DNA of 64,000 nt, taken from Actinosynnema sp. ALI-1.44 (GTDB lineage: Bacteria; Actinomycetota; Actinomycetes; Mycobacteriales; Pseudonocardiaceae). Below, piece after piece: positions 1 to 7,316 of the stretch; positions within the stretch are counted from its first letter, which is position 1; every line of letters starts with the position of its first letter. The notes below the pieces were generated by a model. That model was not told the origin of the DNA and made no database searches. It saw only the letters and a list, made by a program, of their open reading frames with translations. Where the stretch lies: assembly GCF_001984155.1 (NCBI RefSeq), contig NZ_MTQO01000045.1:1-64000 (forward strand), read 5' to 3'. The translations under genes and the position numbers were made by a program.

Positions 1-213
1 TTCAGCGACGGCGCGCAAGCAGGCGACGGGCCCTGGGCGTCCGGTCCTACCCCGGACGGCAAGGGCGAGTTCAGCTACCACGACGGCCCCACCACCAGTG
101 TGCCGATGCCCCCGCCCACCCACCCGGACGTGCGCTTCTACGGCACCACCGAGATCCCGAACGTCGTGGAGAAGGTCGCGGGCACCGTGCAGGACAAGCT
201 CAAGAAGGAGTGA
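1..213 (+). CDS. C-terminal end of an unidentified protein (start lies before the window)
   Basis: An open frame runs from the first base to a TGA at 211-213, giving the last 70 residues of a protein. The visible part is rich in Gly, Pro and Asp, contains a run PMPPPTHPDVRFYGTTEIP, and ends in a charged helix (VVEKVAGTVQDKLKKE). The third codon position is strongly G/C, as in the rest of the window, so this is genuine coding sequence. I do not recognise a domain in this fragment and assign no function. Confidence 0.6.
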   Translation, partial: FSDGAQAGDGPWASGPTPDGKGEFSYHDGPTTSVPMPPPTHPDVRFYGTTEIPNVVEKVAGTVQDKLKKE

Positions 214-295
214 CGCGACAACTGGTGAACCGATGGGTCCTCGTGGGCATGCCCGTGAGGGCCTGTCCGTTTGTCCATCCCGGGGTCCGCGCAGG

Positions 296-778
296 TCACC
301 GACGGTCCATCGGTCCCCATTCGGGGGAGTCCTGTTCCTGGATCAGCTGCTCGGCCTGACCGAGCACGTTCTCCGTCACCCACGCCACCGGCCGCTCACA
401 CCGGACAAGTGGCTCGTTGTCAGGGCCGCGAGCCACTTCGACACCTCGGAGCACCCAGGGCCGCACTGCCGGGCCGCGCAGATCCGGCAGATGCCGGTAG
501 TCGTACAGCCTCCTGGCCAACCACAGCCTCAGCGAGCGGTCCCACCACGGCTCCACGCGCAGCGGGCTGGCCGACAAGCCCGGCAACGCGACGCCGGTAA
601 GCCCGTCGCGGCTGGATTGTCCCTGGCGGAGGTCGACGTCCGGCCCTGCGGACCAGCGGATGTACAACGAGTCGCTGTCCTCGGCTCGCACGAGGGCGAC
701 CAGTTCGTCGAGACTCGCGATCGTTCGGGTCAACGTGCTGTCGTTCGGCGTGGATTCACTGTTCGGTGCGGTAGACAC
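296..778 (-). CDS. DUF6098 family protein
   Basis: 160 residues starting at ATG 778. The features are an opening LDELVALVR helix, a YIRWSAGPDVD segment, a short ELPGLS-like turn (here ALPGLSASPL), and an EPWWDRSLRLWLARRLYDY stretch. The C-terminal half carries WVLRGVEVARGPDNEPLV. This pattern matches, from memory, the actinobacterial DUF6098 family of small cytoplasmic proteins of unknown function. It stands alone: the gene to its left runs on the other strand, and the manganese transporter gene diverges from it on the right. The family name rests on recall of the consensus, not on a search. Confidence 0.65.
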   Translation of the reverse strand: MSTAPNSESTPNDSTLTRTIASLDELVALVRAEDSDSLYIRWSAGPDVDLRQGQSSRDGLTGVALPGLSASPLRVEPWWDRSLRLWLARRLYDYRHLPDLRGPAVRPWVLRGVEVARGPDNEPLVRCERPVAWVTENVLGQAEQLIQEQDSPEWGPMDRR

Positions 779-1083
779 GGATCACCACCCACTCCCTGGT
801 AGGTCTGTCCGTACAGTCGGCCACATAGGACTGCGAATACCACGTTCCGCTCCACCGAAACGCCGAGTCACGATGTCACGTCCGCACGGTGGCGGTCGTC
901 CTGGCCGGAAATCCGAAGAACGCGTGTAGCTGCTCGAAACCCGGGTAGATGCTCGGGTGACCGCTCTCCCCCCTGATCCAGCTCCGGGCCGCACACCGTG
1001 TGGCCCGGAGCTGGCGGAGTCCGGGGATGGTCGGTTGCGTCAACTGGGGCTAGTCGATCGGTTCACTGCTGTGGGAGGTCCGT
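779..1083. other. Intergenic region between DUF6098 gene and NRAMP gene
   Basis: 305 bases separate two divergent genes. No convincing protein gene is seen here. It must hold both promoters, and it contains the strong hairpin at 980-1012 listed separately. No classical -35/-10 pair stands out, which is usual for actinomycetes. Confidence 0.5.
980..1012. terminator. Long inverted repeat upstream of the NRAMP gene
   Basis: The arms AGCTCCGGGCC and GGCCCGGAGCT pair over 11 bases. A further CACA/TGTG pairing inside (one bulged G) leaves a tiny loop. It sits 72 bases before the transporter start. It lacks a U-tract. It could act as a factor-independent terminator of the GC-rich actinobacterial type, or as a structured 5' leader of the transporter mRNA. 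The sequence alone does not separate these. Confidence 0.4.
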
Positions 1084-2322
1084 TTGTCGCTCGCCAGTGC
1101 CATCAAACCCAGGATCACCCGCTTCCGAGCCGGAGCCGCGCTCCTGGGACCGGCGTTCGTCGCGGCCATCGCCTACGTGGACCCCGGCAACGTGGCCACC
1201 AACACCGCAGCCGGTGCCACCTACGGCTACCTGCTCGTGTGGGTCGTGGTCGTGGCGAACGTCATGGCCGGACTCGTGCAATACCTGTCCGCCAAACTCG
1301 GGCTGGTCACCGGACAGTCACTACCCGAAGCAGTCCGCGACCGGCTGTCCACCCCGACCCGGCTGGCCTACTGGGCACAGGCCGAGATCGTGGCGATGGC
1401 AACCGACCTGGCCGAGGTACTCGGCGGCGCGATCGCCCTGAACCTCCTGTTCGACCTCCCCCTCCTGCTCGGCGGACTGATCACCGGCGTGGTGTCCACC
1501 GCACTGCTGCTCATCCAGGACCGCGCCGGGCAACGACCGTTCGAACGAGTCATCACCGGACTACTCCTGATCATCGCGATCGGTTTCGCCGCCGGACTGT
1601 TCGTCTCACCCCCATCCGGACCCGGCGTACTCGGCGGACTCCTGCCGCAGTTCGCCGGATCCGACAGCGTCCTGCTGGCCGCGGGAATGCTGGGCGCGAC
1701 CGTGATGCCCCACGCGGTGTACCTGCACTCAGCCCTGTCCCGCGACCGGCACGGCCGCCAGACCGGCCCCCGACTGGGTCGCCTACTGGGCGCCACCCGG
1801 TACGACGTCGGCGTCGCCATGGTCTTCGCCGGGGCGGTCAACCTCGCAATGCTGCTGCTCGCCGCCAGCGCACTGTCCGGCTTCGACGGCGTGGACTCGC
1901 TGTCCGGCGTGCACAACGCCATCGGGCAACACCTCGGCAACGGCATCGCGTTGCTGTTCGCGGTAGGACTGCTGGCCTCCGGCCTGGCATCCACCTCCGT
2001 CGGCTGCTACGCCGGAGCCGTGGTGATGGGCGGACTGCTGCACAGGCGAATCCCCCTACTGGCACGCCGACTGCTCACACTCCTGCCCGCGGTCGTACTG
2101 CTGGCACTCAACGTGGACCCGTCATGGGCCCTGGTGATCTCCCAAGTAGTGCTGTCGTTCGGCATCCCGTTCGCACTGATCCCCTTGGTACGGCTGACCT
2201 CCGCACGCGGGCTGATGGGCGACAACGTCAACCACCGGATCACCACCGCGCTGGCCTGGGTGATCGCCGCACTGGTCATCGCGTTGAACCTCGCGTTGAT
2301 CTACCTGACCGTCACCGGGTAG
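1084..2322 (+). CDS. mntH: NRAMP family divalent metal (Mn2+/Fe2+) transporter
   Basis: 412 residues, the usual NRAMP/MntH length, hydrophobic with about 11 membrane spans. It carries the family signatures: DPGN in TM1 (AYVDPGNVATN, metal-binding Asp and Asn) and MPHAVYLHS in TM6 (metal-binding Met and the conserved His). NRAMP proteins are proton-coupled importers of manganese and iron in the plasma membrane. The start is a TTG at 1084 with GGGAGG five bases upstream; no ATG lies nearby. The gene is monocistronic: 140 bases separate it from the next gene, which encodes a probable diiron enzyme, so a metal-supply link is conceivable but not shown. Confidence 0.92.
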   Translation: MSLASAIKPRITRFRAGAALLGPAFVAAIAYVDPGNVATNTAAGATYGYLLVWVVVVANVMAGLVQYLSAKLGLVTGQSLPEAVRDRLSTPTRLAYWAQAEIVAMATDLAEVLGGAIALNLLFDLPLLLGGLITGVVSTALLLIQDRAGQRPFERVITGLLLIIAIGFAAGLFVSPPSGPGVLGGLLPQFAGSDSVLLAAGMLGATVMPHAVYLHSALSRDRHGRQTGPRLGRLLGATRYDVGVAMVFAGAVNLAMLLLAASALSGFDGVDSLSGVHNAIGQHLGNGIALLFAVGLLASGLASTSVGCYAGAVVMGGLLHRRIPLLARRLLTLLPAVVLLALNVDPSWALVISQVVLSFGIPFALIPLVRLTSARGLMGDNVNHRITTALAWVIAALVIALNLALIYLTVTG

Positions 2323-2462
2323 CTGACCAGTTCGGACGGTCCGACTCCTTTCAGGTGTGCCGCCGCTCATCGCGGGTATGCAGTCATAGTGACGTGTTAC
2401 GAACGAGTCGGCGCCTTGCGCGACCACCAGGCCTCGGCTTCCTCGGCGACCGTGGAGGAGAT

Positions 2463-3443
2463 GTGAAGCCCTCCGCGCTGCCCGAGGTTCGGGGCGAACT
2501 GTCGGCAGTCGTCGTGGAGGCGTTGCGCGGGGAGCCCGCCGACCAGTCGTATCCGCTTGACACGGCCCGCCACGCGGACCCATACGGTGACGATCTCCAG
2601 CTCGCCCTGCATGTCTGCTACGAGCTGCACTACCACGGTTTCGACTCGGTGGATCCGCGCTGGGAGTGGAATCCCGAGCTGCTGCGGCTGCGTTCAGCCA
2701 TGGAACAGAACTTCCTGGCTGCCTTGCGGCGAGACGTGCCTGGTGATGAGGCTCTCACCGACATCCTCGACGACCTGCTCGTCGAACCGGTCGACGGTAC
2801 GGGTGTCAGTCACTTCCTCCGGGACGAGGGGGAATGGTGGCAGGTGCGGGAGTACTTCGTGCACAGGTCGATCTACCACCACAAGGAAGCTGATCCGCAC
2901 GCGTGGGTGATCCCACGGCTGCACGGGCACGCCAAGGCAGCGTTGGTCGCCGTGGAGTTCGACGAGTTCGGGGGCGGTCGCGGCGACCGGATGCACTCGC
3001 GGCTCTACGTCGACCTCCTGGCGGGCGCCGGACTCGAAACCGGGTATCTGCACTACCTCGACGACGTTCCGGCGTCGATGATCGCCGTGGTGAACATGAT
3101 GTCGATGTTCGGCTTGCACCGAGCCCTGCGGGGCGCGCTGGTCGGCCACTTCGCCGCGGCGGAGATCACGACCGCTCCCAGCGCGCAGCGCATGGTGAAC
3201 GCTTTGCAGCGGCTTGAGGCCGACCCGGCTTGTGTCGAGTTCTTCGACGAGCACGTGGAAGCGGACGCTGTCCACGAGCAACTCATGCGACGGGACGTGA
3301 TCGGCACCCTGCTGCGTGACGAACCCGAGCTCACCGAGTCCGTGGTGTTCGGTGTCCAGGCCACCACTCTGCTGGAAGAACGGTTCGCCGACGAACTGCT
3401 GGGCTCCTGGCGTGAAGGCCGTACGTCACTGCGTCACTCCTGA
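2463..3443 (+). CDS. Iron-containing redox enzyme (haem-oxygenase-like diiron oxidase fold)
   Basis: 326 residues from GTG 2463, with GGAGGAG immediately upstream. The protein is helical and His/Glu rich, e.g. HVCYELHYHGF, VREYFVHRSIYHHKEADPHAW, ALVAVEFDEFGGG, and FFDEHVEADAVHEQ near the end. These spaced E-x6-H / D-x3-H motifs fit the haem-oxygenase-like diiron oxidase (HDO) superfamily, in which a di-iron site activates O2. The substrate is unknown. The gene overlaps the end of a CDGSH iron-sulfur gene by 10 bases, tail to tail, and a methylase gene follows; this trio recurs in actinomycetes as I remember it. The frame stays open far upstream, but only from 2463 on does the protein look real. 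Confidence 0.8.
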   Translation: MKPSALPEVRGELSAVVVEALRGEPADQSYPLDTARHADPYGDDLQLALHVCYELHYHGFDSVDPRWEWNPELLRLRSAMEQNFLAALRRDVPGDEALTDILDDLLVEPVDGTGVSHFLRDEGEWWQVREYFVHRSIYHHKEADPHAWVIPRLHGHAKAALVAVEFDEFGGGRGDRMHSRLYVDLLAGAGLETGYLHYLDDVPASMIAVVNMMSMFGLHRALRGALVGHFAAAEITTAPSAQRMVNALQRLEADPACVEFFDEHVEADAVHEQLMRRDVIGTLLRDEPELTESVVFGVQATTLLEERFADELLGSWREGRTSLRHS

Positions 3444-3652
3444 GAACCGCCACGCCGGACCCGCCGCCGGTGGCTGGTGTCACACAGCGGGAACCGCTTG
3501 CTGCGCCGACACGCACACACCGCGACCACAACACGATCGGACCGCACCACCGTGCCGTCCTCGGTCACCAACTCGACGGGCCCGTCCACCAGGACGGGCC
3601 CTCCTTGCGTGACGACGACCCTGGTCGCCTCACGGCGTGATTCGGTCGGCAC
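3434..3652 (-). CDS. CDGSH iron-sulfur domain protein
   Basis: 72 residues from GTG 3652. It has the mitoNEET-type ligand motif C-x-C-x2-S-x3-P-x-C-D-x-S-H, seen as CACRRSKRFPLCDTSH, which binds a [2Fe-2S] cluster through three Cys and one His. The protein is a single CDGSH domain with a short basic tail. Its start overlaps the end of the upstream methylase gene by 23 bases, so the two are translated from one mRNA. Its stop overlaps the convergent diiron-enzyme gene. A likely role is electron transfer, perhaps to the neighbouring redox enzyme; that link is inferred from position only. Confidence 0.85.
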   Translation of the reverse strand: MPTESRREATRVVVTQGGPVLVDGPVELVTEDGTVVRSDRVVVAVCACRRSKRFPLCDTSHRRRVRRGGSQE

Positions 3653-4283
3653 GGATCACCACCAGCTCCTCATGTCGTTGCCCCGGTTCGACAAGCCCGG
3701 CGGACTCGAGCCATTCGGCGCGACCGCGCATGACCGGGCCGAAGGGGATCATCTGCCTGGCCACCACGGAAGCTTTGAGACCGCTGCCACGCAACTGGTC
3801 CAGCGTGGTGTCGATCCCGCACAACCGCGAGTGCACGATCAACGCGGTCCCTTGTGGGCTGAGCAGATGGGGAAGGATCGGGCACAGCCTGTCCAGGACG
3901 GCCCGGCCGCGGGGACCCGCGTCCCACGCGCGTCGACGGCCACGGGTCGGCGTGGTCGCCTGTTGGCACGGCACGTACGGCGGATTGGACACCACGACGT
4001 CGAAACTCCGCACGCCCACCAGCTCGGTGAAGTCTCCGCGAATGAGCTCGACAGGCAGCTTGCGCAGGCGGCTGTTGAGCCACGCCGCGGCGATAGCCTG
4101 TGGCGAGACGTCGACCGCTGTCACCCTGGCCGCCCCGGCCCGAGCAGCCGAGATCGCCACCGCGCCGGTTCCCGAGCAGATGTCGAGCACCGTCGCCTTG
4201 GGCGAAAGCGCGGCCTCGGACATGGTTCTGACCAGGAGGTCGGTATCTTCCTGCGGGCGGTACACCCCAGGAGAGCGAATCAT
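3630..4283 (-). CDS. HemK2/MTQ2-type class I SAM-dependent methyltransferase
   Basis: 217 residues from the ATG at 4283, chosen because the family opens with a (S)PGVYxPQEDTxLL motif, here MIRSPGVYRPQEDTDLL. The SAM-binding motif is VLDICSGTGAVAIS. The catalytic NPPY motif appears as VVVSNPPYVPC, typical of N5-glutamine and related N-methyltransferases (HemK, PrmB, MTQ2). Earlier in-frame starts would add a basic, non-conserved leader. The gene heads a two-gene unit with the CDGSH gene. Eukaryotic MTQ2 methylates a release factor; in actinomycetes the substrate of this clade is not known to me. Confidence 0.85.
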   Translation of the reverse strand: MIRSPGVYRPQEDTDLLVRTMSEAALSPKATVLDICSGTGAVAISAARAGAARVTAVDVSPQAIAAAWLNSRLRKLPVELIRGDFTELVGVRSFDVVVSNPPYVPCQQATTPTRGRRRAWDAGPRGRAVLDRLCPILPHLLSPQGTALIVHSRLCGIDTTLDQLRGSGLKASVVARQMIPFGPVMRGRAEWLESAGLVEPGQRHEELVVIRADRITP

Positions 4284-4526
4284 CCACACAGGACGTTTAT
4301 TACCCGCGACGCACGCCGTCAACCGCAATGGATTGACATGTGTGGCAACCGATTGAGGGGGTACATGACCTGGCAAGAGCCGGACCGGTCTTGTGCGCGC
4401 TCGGCGTGGCCAGGAAGCCGCCTAGAGGGTGGGGAGCGGCGGGCCGGGAGTACGGGCGATCAGCGCGGCGGTGGCGATCAGGTCCCATACCAAGGCCATA
4501 CAAGGTCATCGGCGTACATCGGCACG

Positions 4527-5447
4527 TCACCGTCCCCGTGGGTCGCCATCAGAAACATGCCCGGTGACGTCCTGAACGGACTTTTGCCCCTCATTGGCTC
4601 GCGATACCAGCGAATCTCGGTAACGACACACCCATGCCGCCACATAGGGCGCGATCGGTGCCAGGACAAGGTCGAGTGCGTTGCTCAGCGGAGGCAACCC
4701 GGCTACCCGTGCCGGTCCAAGCCAGCGCGGCACAGTGACGGTGCGGTGCCGGTGCCCGGTAAGGCACCGGTGCACCTCGTCCGCGACGCGTTCGGGCCGG
4801 ACGCCGAATGTGAGCCCGCGCCGCCCTTGTTCGCGGTTCGGCCGGACACCAGCCGCCCGCAGGAGCCACTCCGTCCGCGCTGGACCAGGATTGACGCTGT
4901 GGATGCGCAGGCCAGGCGTTGATTCGCGCCGCAGAGCGTGCACGAGCCCGTCGACTGCCGCTTTGGTGGCCGAGTACAGCGACAGCGACGGAACCGGCAC
5001 CCACCCGGCGACGGAGGAGATCATCACCACGTCACCGCGACGATCCGCGAGGTAAGGCAGGGCCAGGCGGGTCAGGTCCGCGACCGCGATGACGTTCAGC
5101 GCCACCACATCGTGCACAGAGTCCGCGTCCAGATCGGTGAACAGCCCGACCCGGCCCTGCCCCGCGTTGTTGACGAGCGTGTCAAGCCGACCATGGCGCT
5201 CGATGACGTAGCCGATCAACTCACGCCGTTGCCGGGGATCGGTGAGATCACACCCGACCGGGTCGACGACTCCGGGGAGGCGACTGAATGCTGTTCTCAA
5301 CCTCGCCTCGTCGCGAGCGCAGGCCACGACAGTCAGGCCAGCGGCCACAAGCCGAGCCACAACCGAGTGCCCGATCCCGGCGGAACCGCCGGTCACCAGC
5401 GCGACTCGACCAGCGACTGACCGCCTGCACCACAAGCTCATGACCAT
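4527..5447 (-). CDS. Short-chain dehydrogenase/reductase at the end of the lasso operon
   Basis: About 306 residues. It is a classical SDR: the cofactor motif TGGSAGIG (TGxxxGIG) near residue 20, NNAG, catalytic Ser in ISSVAGW, and YSATK (YxxxK). The C-terminal 60 residues form a long hydrophobic tail, so membrane association is possible. ATG 5447 and ATG 5441 are both possible starts. It lies 48 bases downstream of the second lasso cyclase on the same strand with no terminator between, so it is probably the last gene of that transcript. An SDR could oxidise or reduce a side chain of the lasso peptide, or be unrelated; the sequence gives no substrate clue. Confidence 0.85.
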   Translation of the reverse strand: MVMSLWCRRSVAGRVALVTGGSAGIGHSVVARLVAAGLTVVACARDEARLRTAFSRLPGVVDPVGCDLTDPRQRRELIGYVIERHGRLDTLVNNAGQGRVGLFTDLDADSVHDVVALNVIAVADLTRLALPYLADRRGDVVMISSVAGWVPVPSLSLYSATKAAVDGLVHALRRESTPGLRIHSVNPGPARTEWLLRAAGVRPNREQGRRGLTFGVRPERVADEVHRCLTGHRHRTVTVPRWLGPARVAGLPPLSNALDLVLAPIAPYVAAWVCRYRDSLVSRANEGQKSVQDVTGHVSDGDPRGR

Positions 5448-5495
5448 GGCGTACCCGTTCCATGTCGGTCGACGCGTACGCCCGGCAAACAACCA

Positions 5496-7316
5496 CTAGC
5501 CCCGAATCCGCTGACGCACGCCCACACCGCGTAACCACATCTCGCAGGCCGTTGCCTGCCACACGCCCTGTGCTTCGCCGACTTGCGCCGCCGGACGCTG
5601 ACACAGCGCACGCAAAGCCCGCGCGTCGACCAGGCCGAGACGGGCCAGATACGGGTCTTCCCACAGCTCCAGCAGGTCGCCGCGGTGCCATCGGAGCCCC
5701 ACATAGGTGTCCGCGGACGTCTCGGCCTTGGTGGTCCGGTTGAACACCGAGTCGGGCACAAGGCCGCGCATCGCCTCGACGATCAGCGGTTTGTGTCGCC
5801 ACGGCGTGGTGCGCTCCTCGGGGCGTACGGCCAGGCAGGCGTCCACCACCCGGTCGTCGAGGTACGGCGAAGCCACCCGCAGGCCGAGCCTGGCCATCAC
5901 CTGTTCGCCAAGGCGGAAATCGTAGGCACTGCGCCGCAACGCCAGCAGTGCGGTGTGTCCGCCTCTGGTCGGGGCGAGCGGTTCGGCGCCCTGTGCGGCG
6001 TCCCGCACCAACTCCCTTACCGCGTCGACAGCGTCACGCGTTGCCCATGGCGGGAGGCGCAGCGGGTGTCCCCAACCGTCCAGCGGGTCACGTCCCGGCG
6101 GCGGCGGTGTGGTCAACAGGTTCGCCTCGTCGGCCAGCCACTCGCGGTATGACCTGCGGTCGAACAACATGCGCAGGGTGGCGGCCAACGGCCAACGGAA
6201 GACCGCGCGATTGCCGCGGACATGGGCCAGCGCGCGAAGCGGGTGCCGGCGTACGAGGTCGTTGAGGTACTGCTCCCAGTTCACCAGCACCTCGTCCCCG
6301 CCCAGGCCGGTGAGGTGCACGCGCTGGCCGTGCGTCACCAGCCGACGACCTACCTGGACCGCCCTGGTGATCTCGGTGGCCATGCCCATCGGCTCGTCCA
6401 TCGGTACCTCGGCGGTCAGGATGTCCTGGTACGGCGGCGGCAGGTCAGCCGGATCCAGCACGTCGCGTTGCACCTCGTGCAGACCGGCAGCGGCATGGCC
6501 GGCCCAGGACATGTCGTCGTCGCCCGGGTTGCGGCTGCCCGTGGTGAACGTGACCAGGCGAGCCGGGCCACGCGCGGCGAGGTAGCACAGCGGCGTGGAG
6601 TCCAGTCCGCCCGACAGGTCGCAGCTCACCGTGCCACCTGCGCGGGTGCGCACGTCCACCGCTGTCCGCAACGCCGCGCGTAGGCCTTGGGCGCCCTCGG
6701 CCAGCGACAGCACCGGATCCGGCGGGTACCACCAGCGCACCGATCTGGCCCGGCCGTCGCCGTCCAGTTGCAGGAAGCTGTCCGGTGGCACCGCGGTGAT
6801 GCCGTGCCATGGGGACATGTCCGCCAGCGGATACGGCACCATGCCGAGCAGACGCAGCGCCAGCACCCGTTCGTCCACAACGGACTCCGTCAGCGCCGCG
6901 AGCACGTCCGCGCGGTTCGCGGCCACCCGCACGTCGCCGATCCGGGCGTGGAACACCCGGCGCAGCCCCGAAACCGTGCCCTGCACGCGAACCTGGCCCG
7001 CGATGCTGGCCACCAGGTGGACACTCCCGGGCATCGCGGACGTGAGCCGGTCCAGGCCACGGACGTTGCGCACCGGCGCAGGCAGGTACCCGCTCGGGTC
7101 CACCGGGCACGGGCCCAGCACTGCCACCGTGCCATCGCCGGAGTCGGCGAAGGCCGCCTGGTCGTCCGCCCATGTCCCGACCAGCCAAGGACGGCCGGAA
7201 GCGTGGCGGAGCACGCAGGACGCGTGTCCGGCCAACGCCGACAGGACCGGTAGGGCCGCCGTGCAGTCCGGGAGCGCCACGAACCACGTCTGGCCCGCGG
7301 CGGGGAAGCCGGTCAT
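5496..7316 (-). CDS. Second asparagine synthetase-like lasso peptide cyclase
   Basis: 606 residues from ATG 7316, whose ATGA overlaps the exporter stop. The fold follows AsnB: a degenerate N-terminal glutaminase-like domain (no N-terminal Cys nucleophile), then a synthetase domain with the ATP-pyrophosphatase loop SGGLDS (235-240) and a GGDEV motif (GLGGDEVLVNW). Lasso C proteins adenylate an Asp/Glu side chain of the core and close the macrolactam onto the N-terminal amine. It aligns closely along its length with the cyclase at 9778-11661 (shared SPWHG/CPWHG, SLAEGA, VRTRAGG, SCDLSGGLDSTP blocks). Both look intact, so this is a paralogue and not a remnant. What it acts on is unknown. Confidence 0.88.
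   Translation of the reverse strand: MTGFPAAGQTWFVALPDCTAALPVLSALAGHASCVLRHASGRPWLVGTWADDQAAFADSGDGTVAVLGPCPVDPSGYLPAPVRNVRGLDRLTSAMPGSVHLVASIAGQVRVQGTVSGLRRVFHARIGDVRVAANRADVLAALTESVVDERVLALRLLGMVPYPLADMSPWHGITAVPPDSFLQLDGDGRARSVRWWYPPDPVLSLAEGAQGLRAALRTAVDVRTRAGGTVSCDLSGGLDSTPLCYLAARGPARLVTFTTGSRNPGDDDMSWAGHAAAGLHEVQRDVLDPADLPPPYQDILTAEVPMDEPMGMATEITRAVQVGRRLVTHGQRVHLTGLGGDEVLVNWEQYLNDLVRRHPLRALAHVRGNRAVFRWPLAATLRMLFDRRSYREWLADEANLLTTPPPPGRDPLDGWGHPLRLPPWATRDAVDAVRELVRDAAQGAEPLAPTRGGHTALLALRRSAYDFRLGEQVMARLGLRVASPYLDDRVVDACLAVRPEERTTPWRHKPLIVEAMRGLVPDSVFNRTTKAETSADTYVGLRWHRGDLLELWEDPYLARLGLVDARALRALCQRPAAQVGEAQGVWQATACEMWLRGVGVRQRIRG

Noticed and set aside
957-2462. Upstream extension of the diiron-enzyme frame by 500 codons
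   Set aside because: That part runs in another frame over the NRAMP gene, which has clear motifs and its own ribosome site.
3578-3601. Perfect 10-bp hairpin GGGCCCGTCC/GGACGGGCCC as a terminator
   Set aside because: It lies inside the CDGSH coding sequence and simply encodes a GPVLVDGP stretch; no sign of termination.
4284-4526. Possible second precursor downstream of the SDR
   Set aside because: The small ORFs there have no leader motif and are Cys/Pro-rich shadows.
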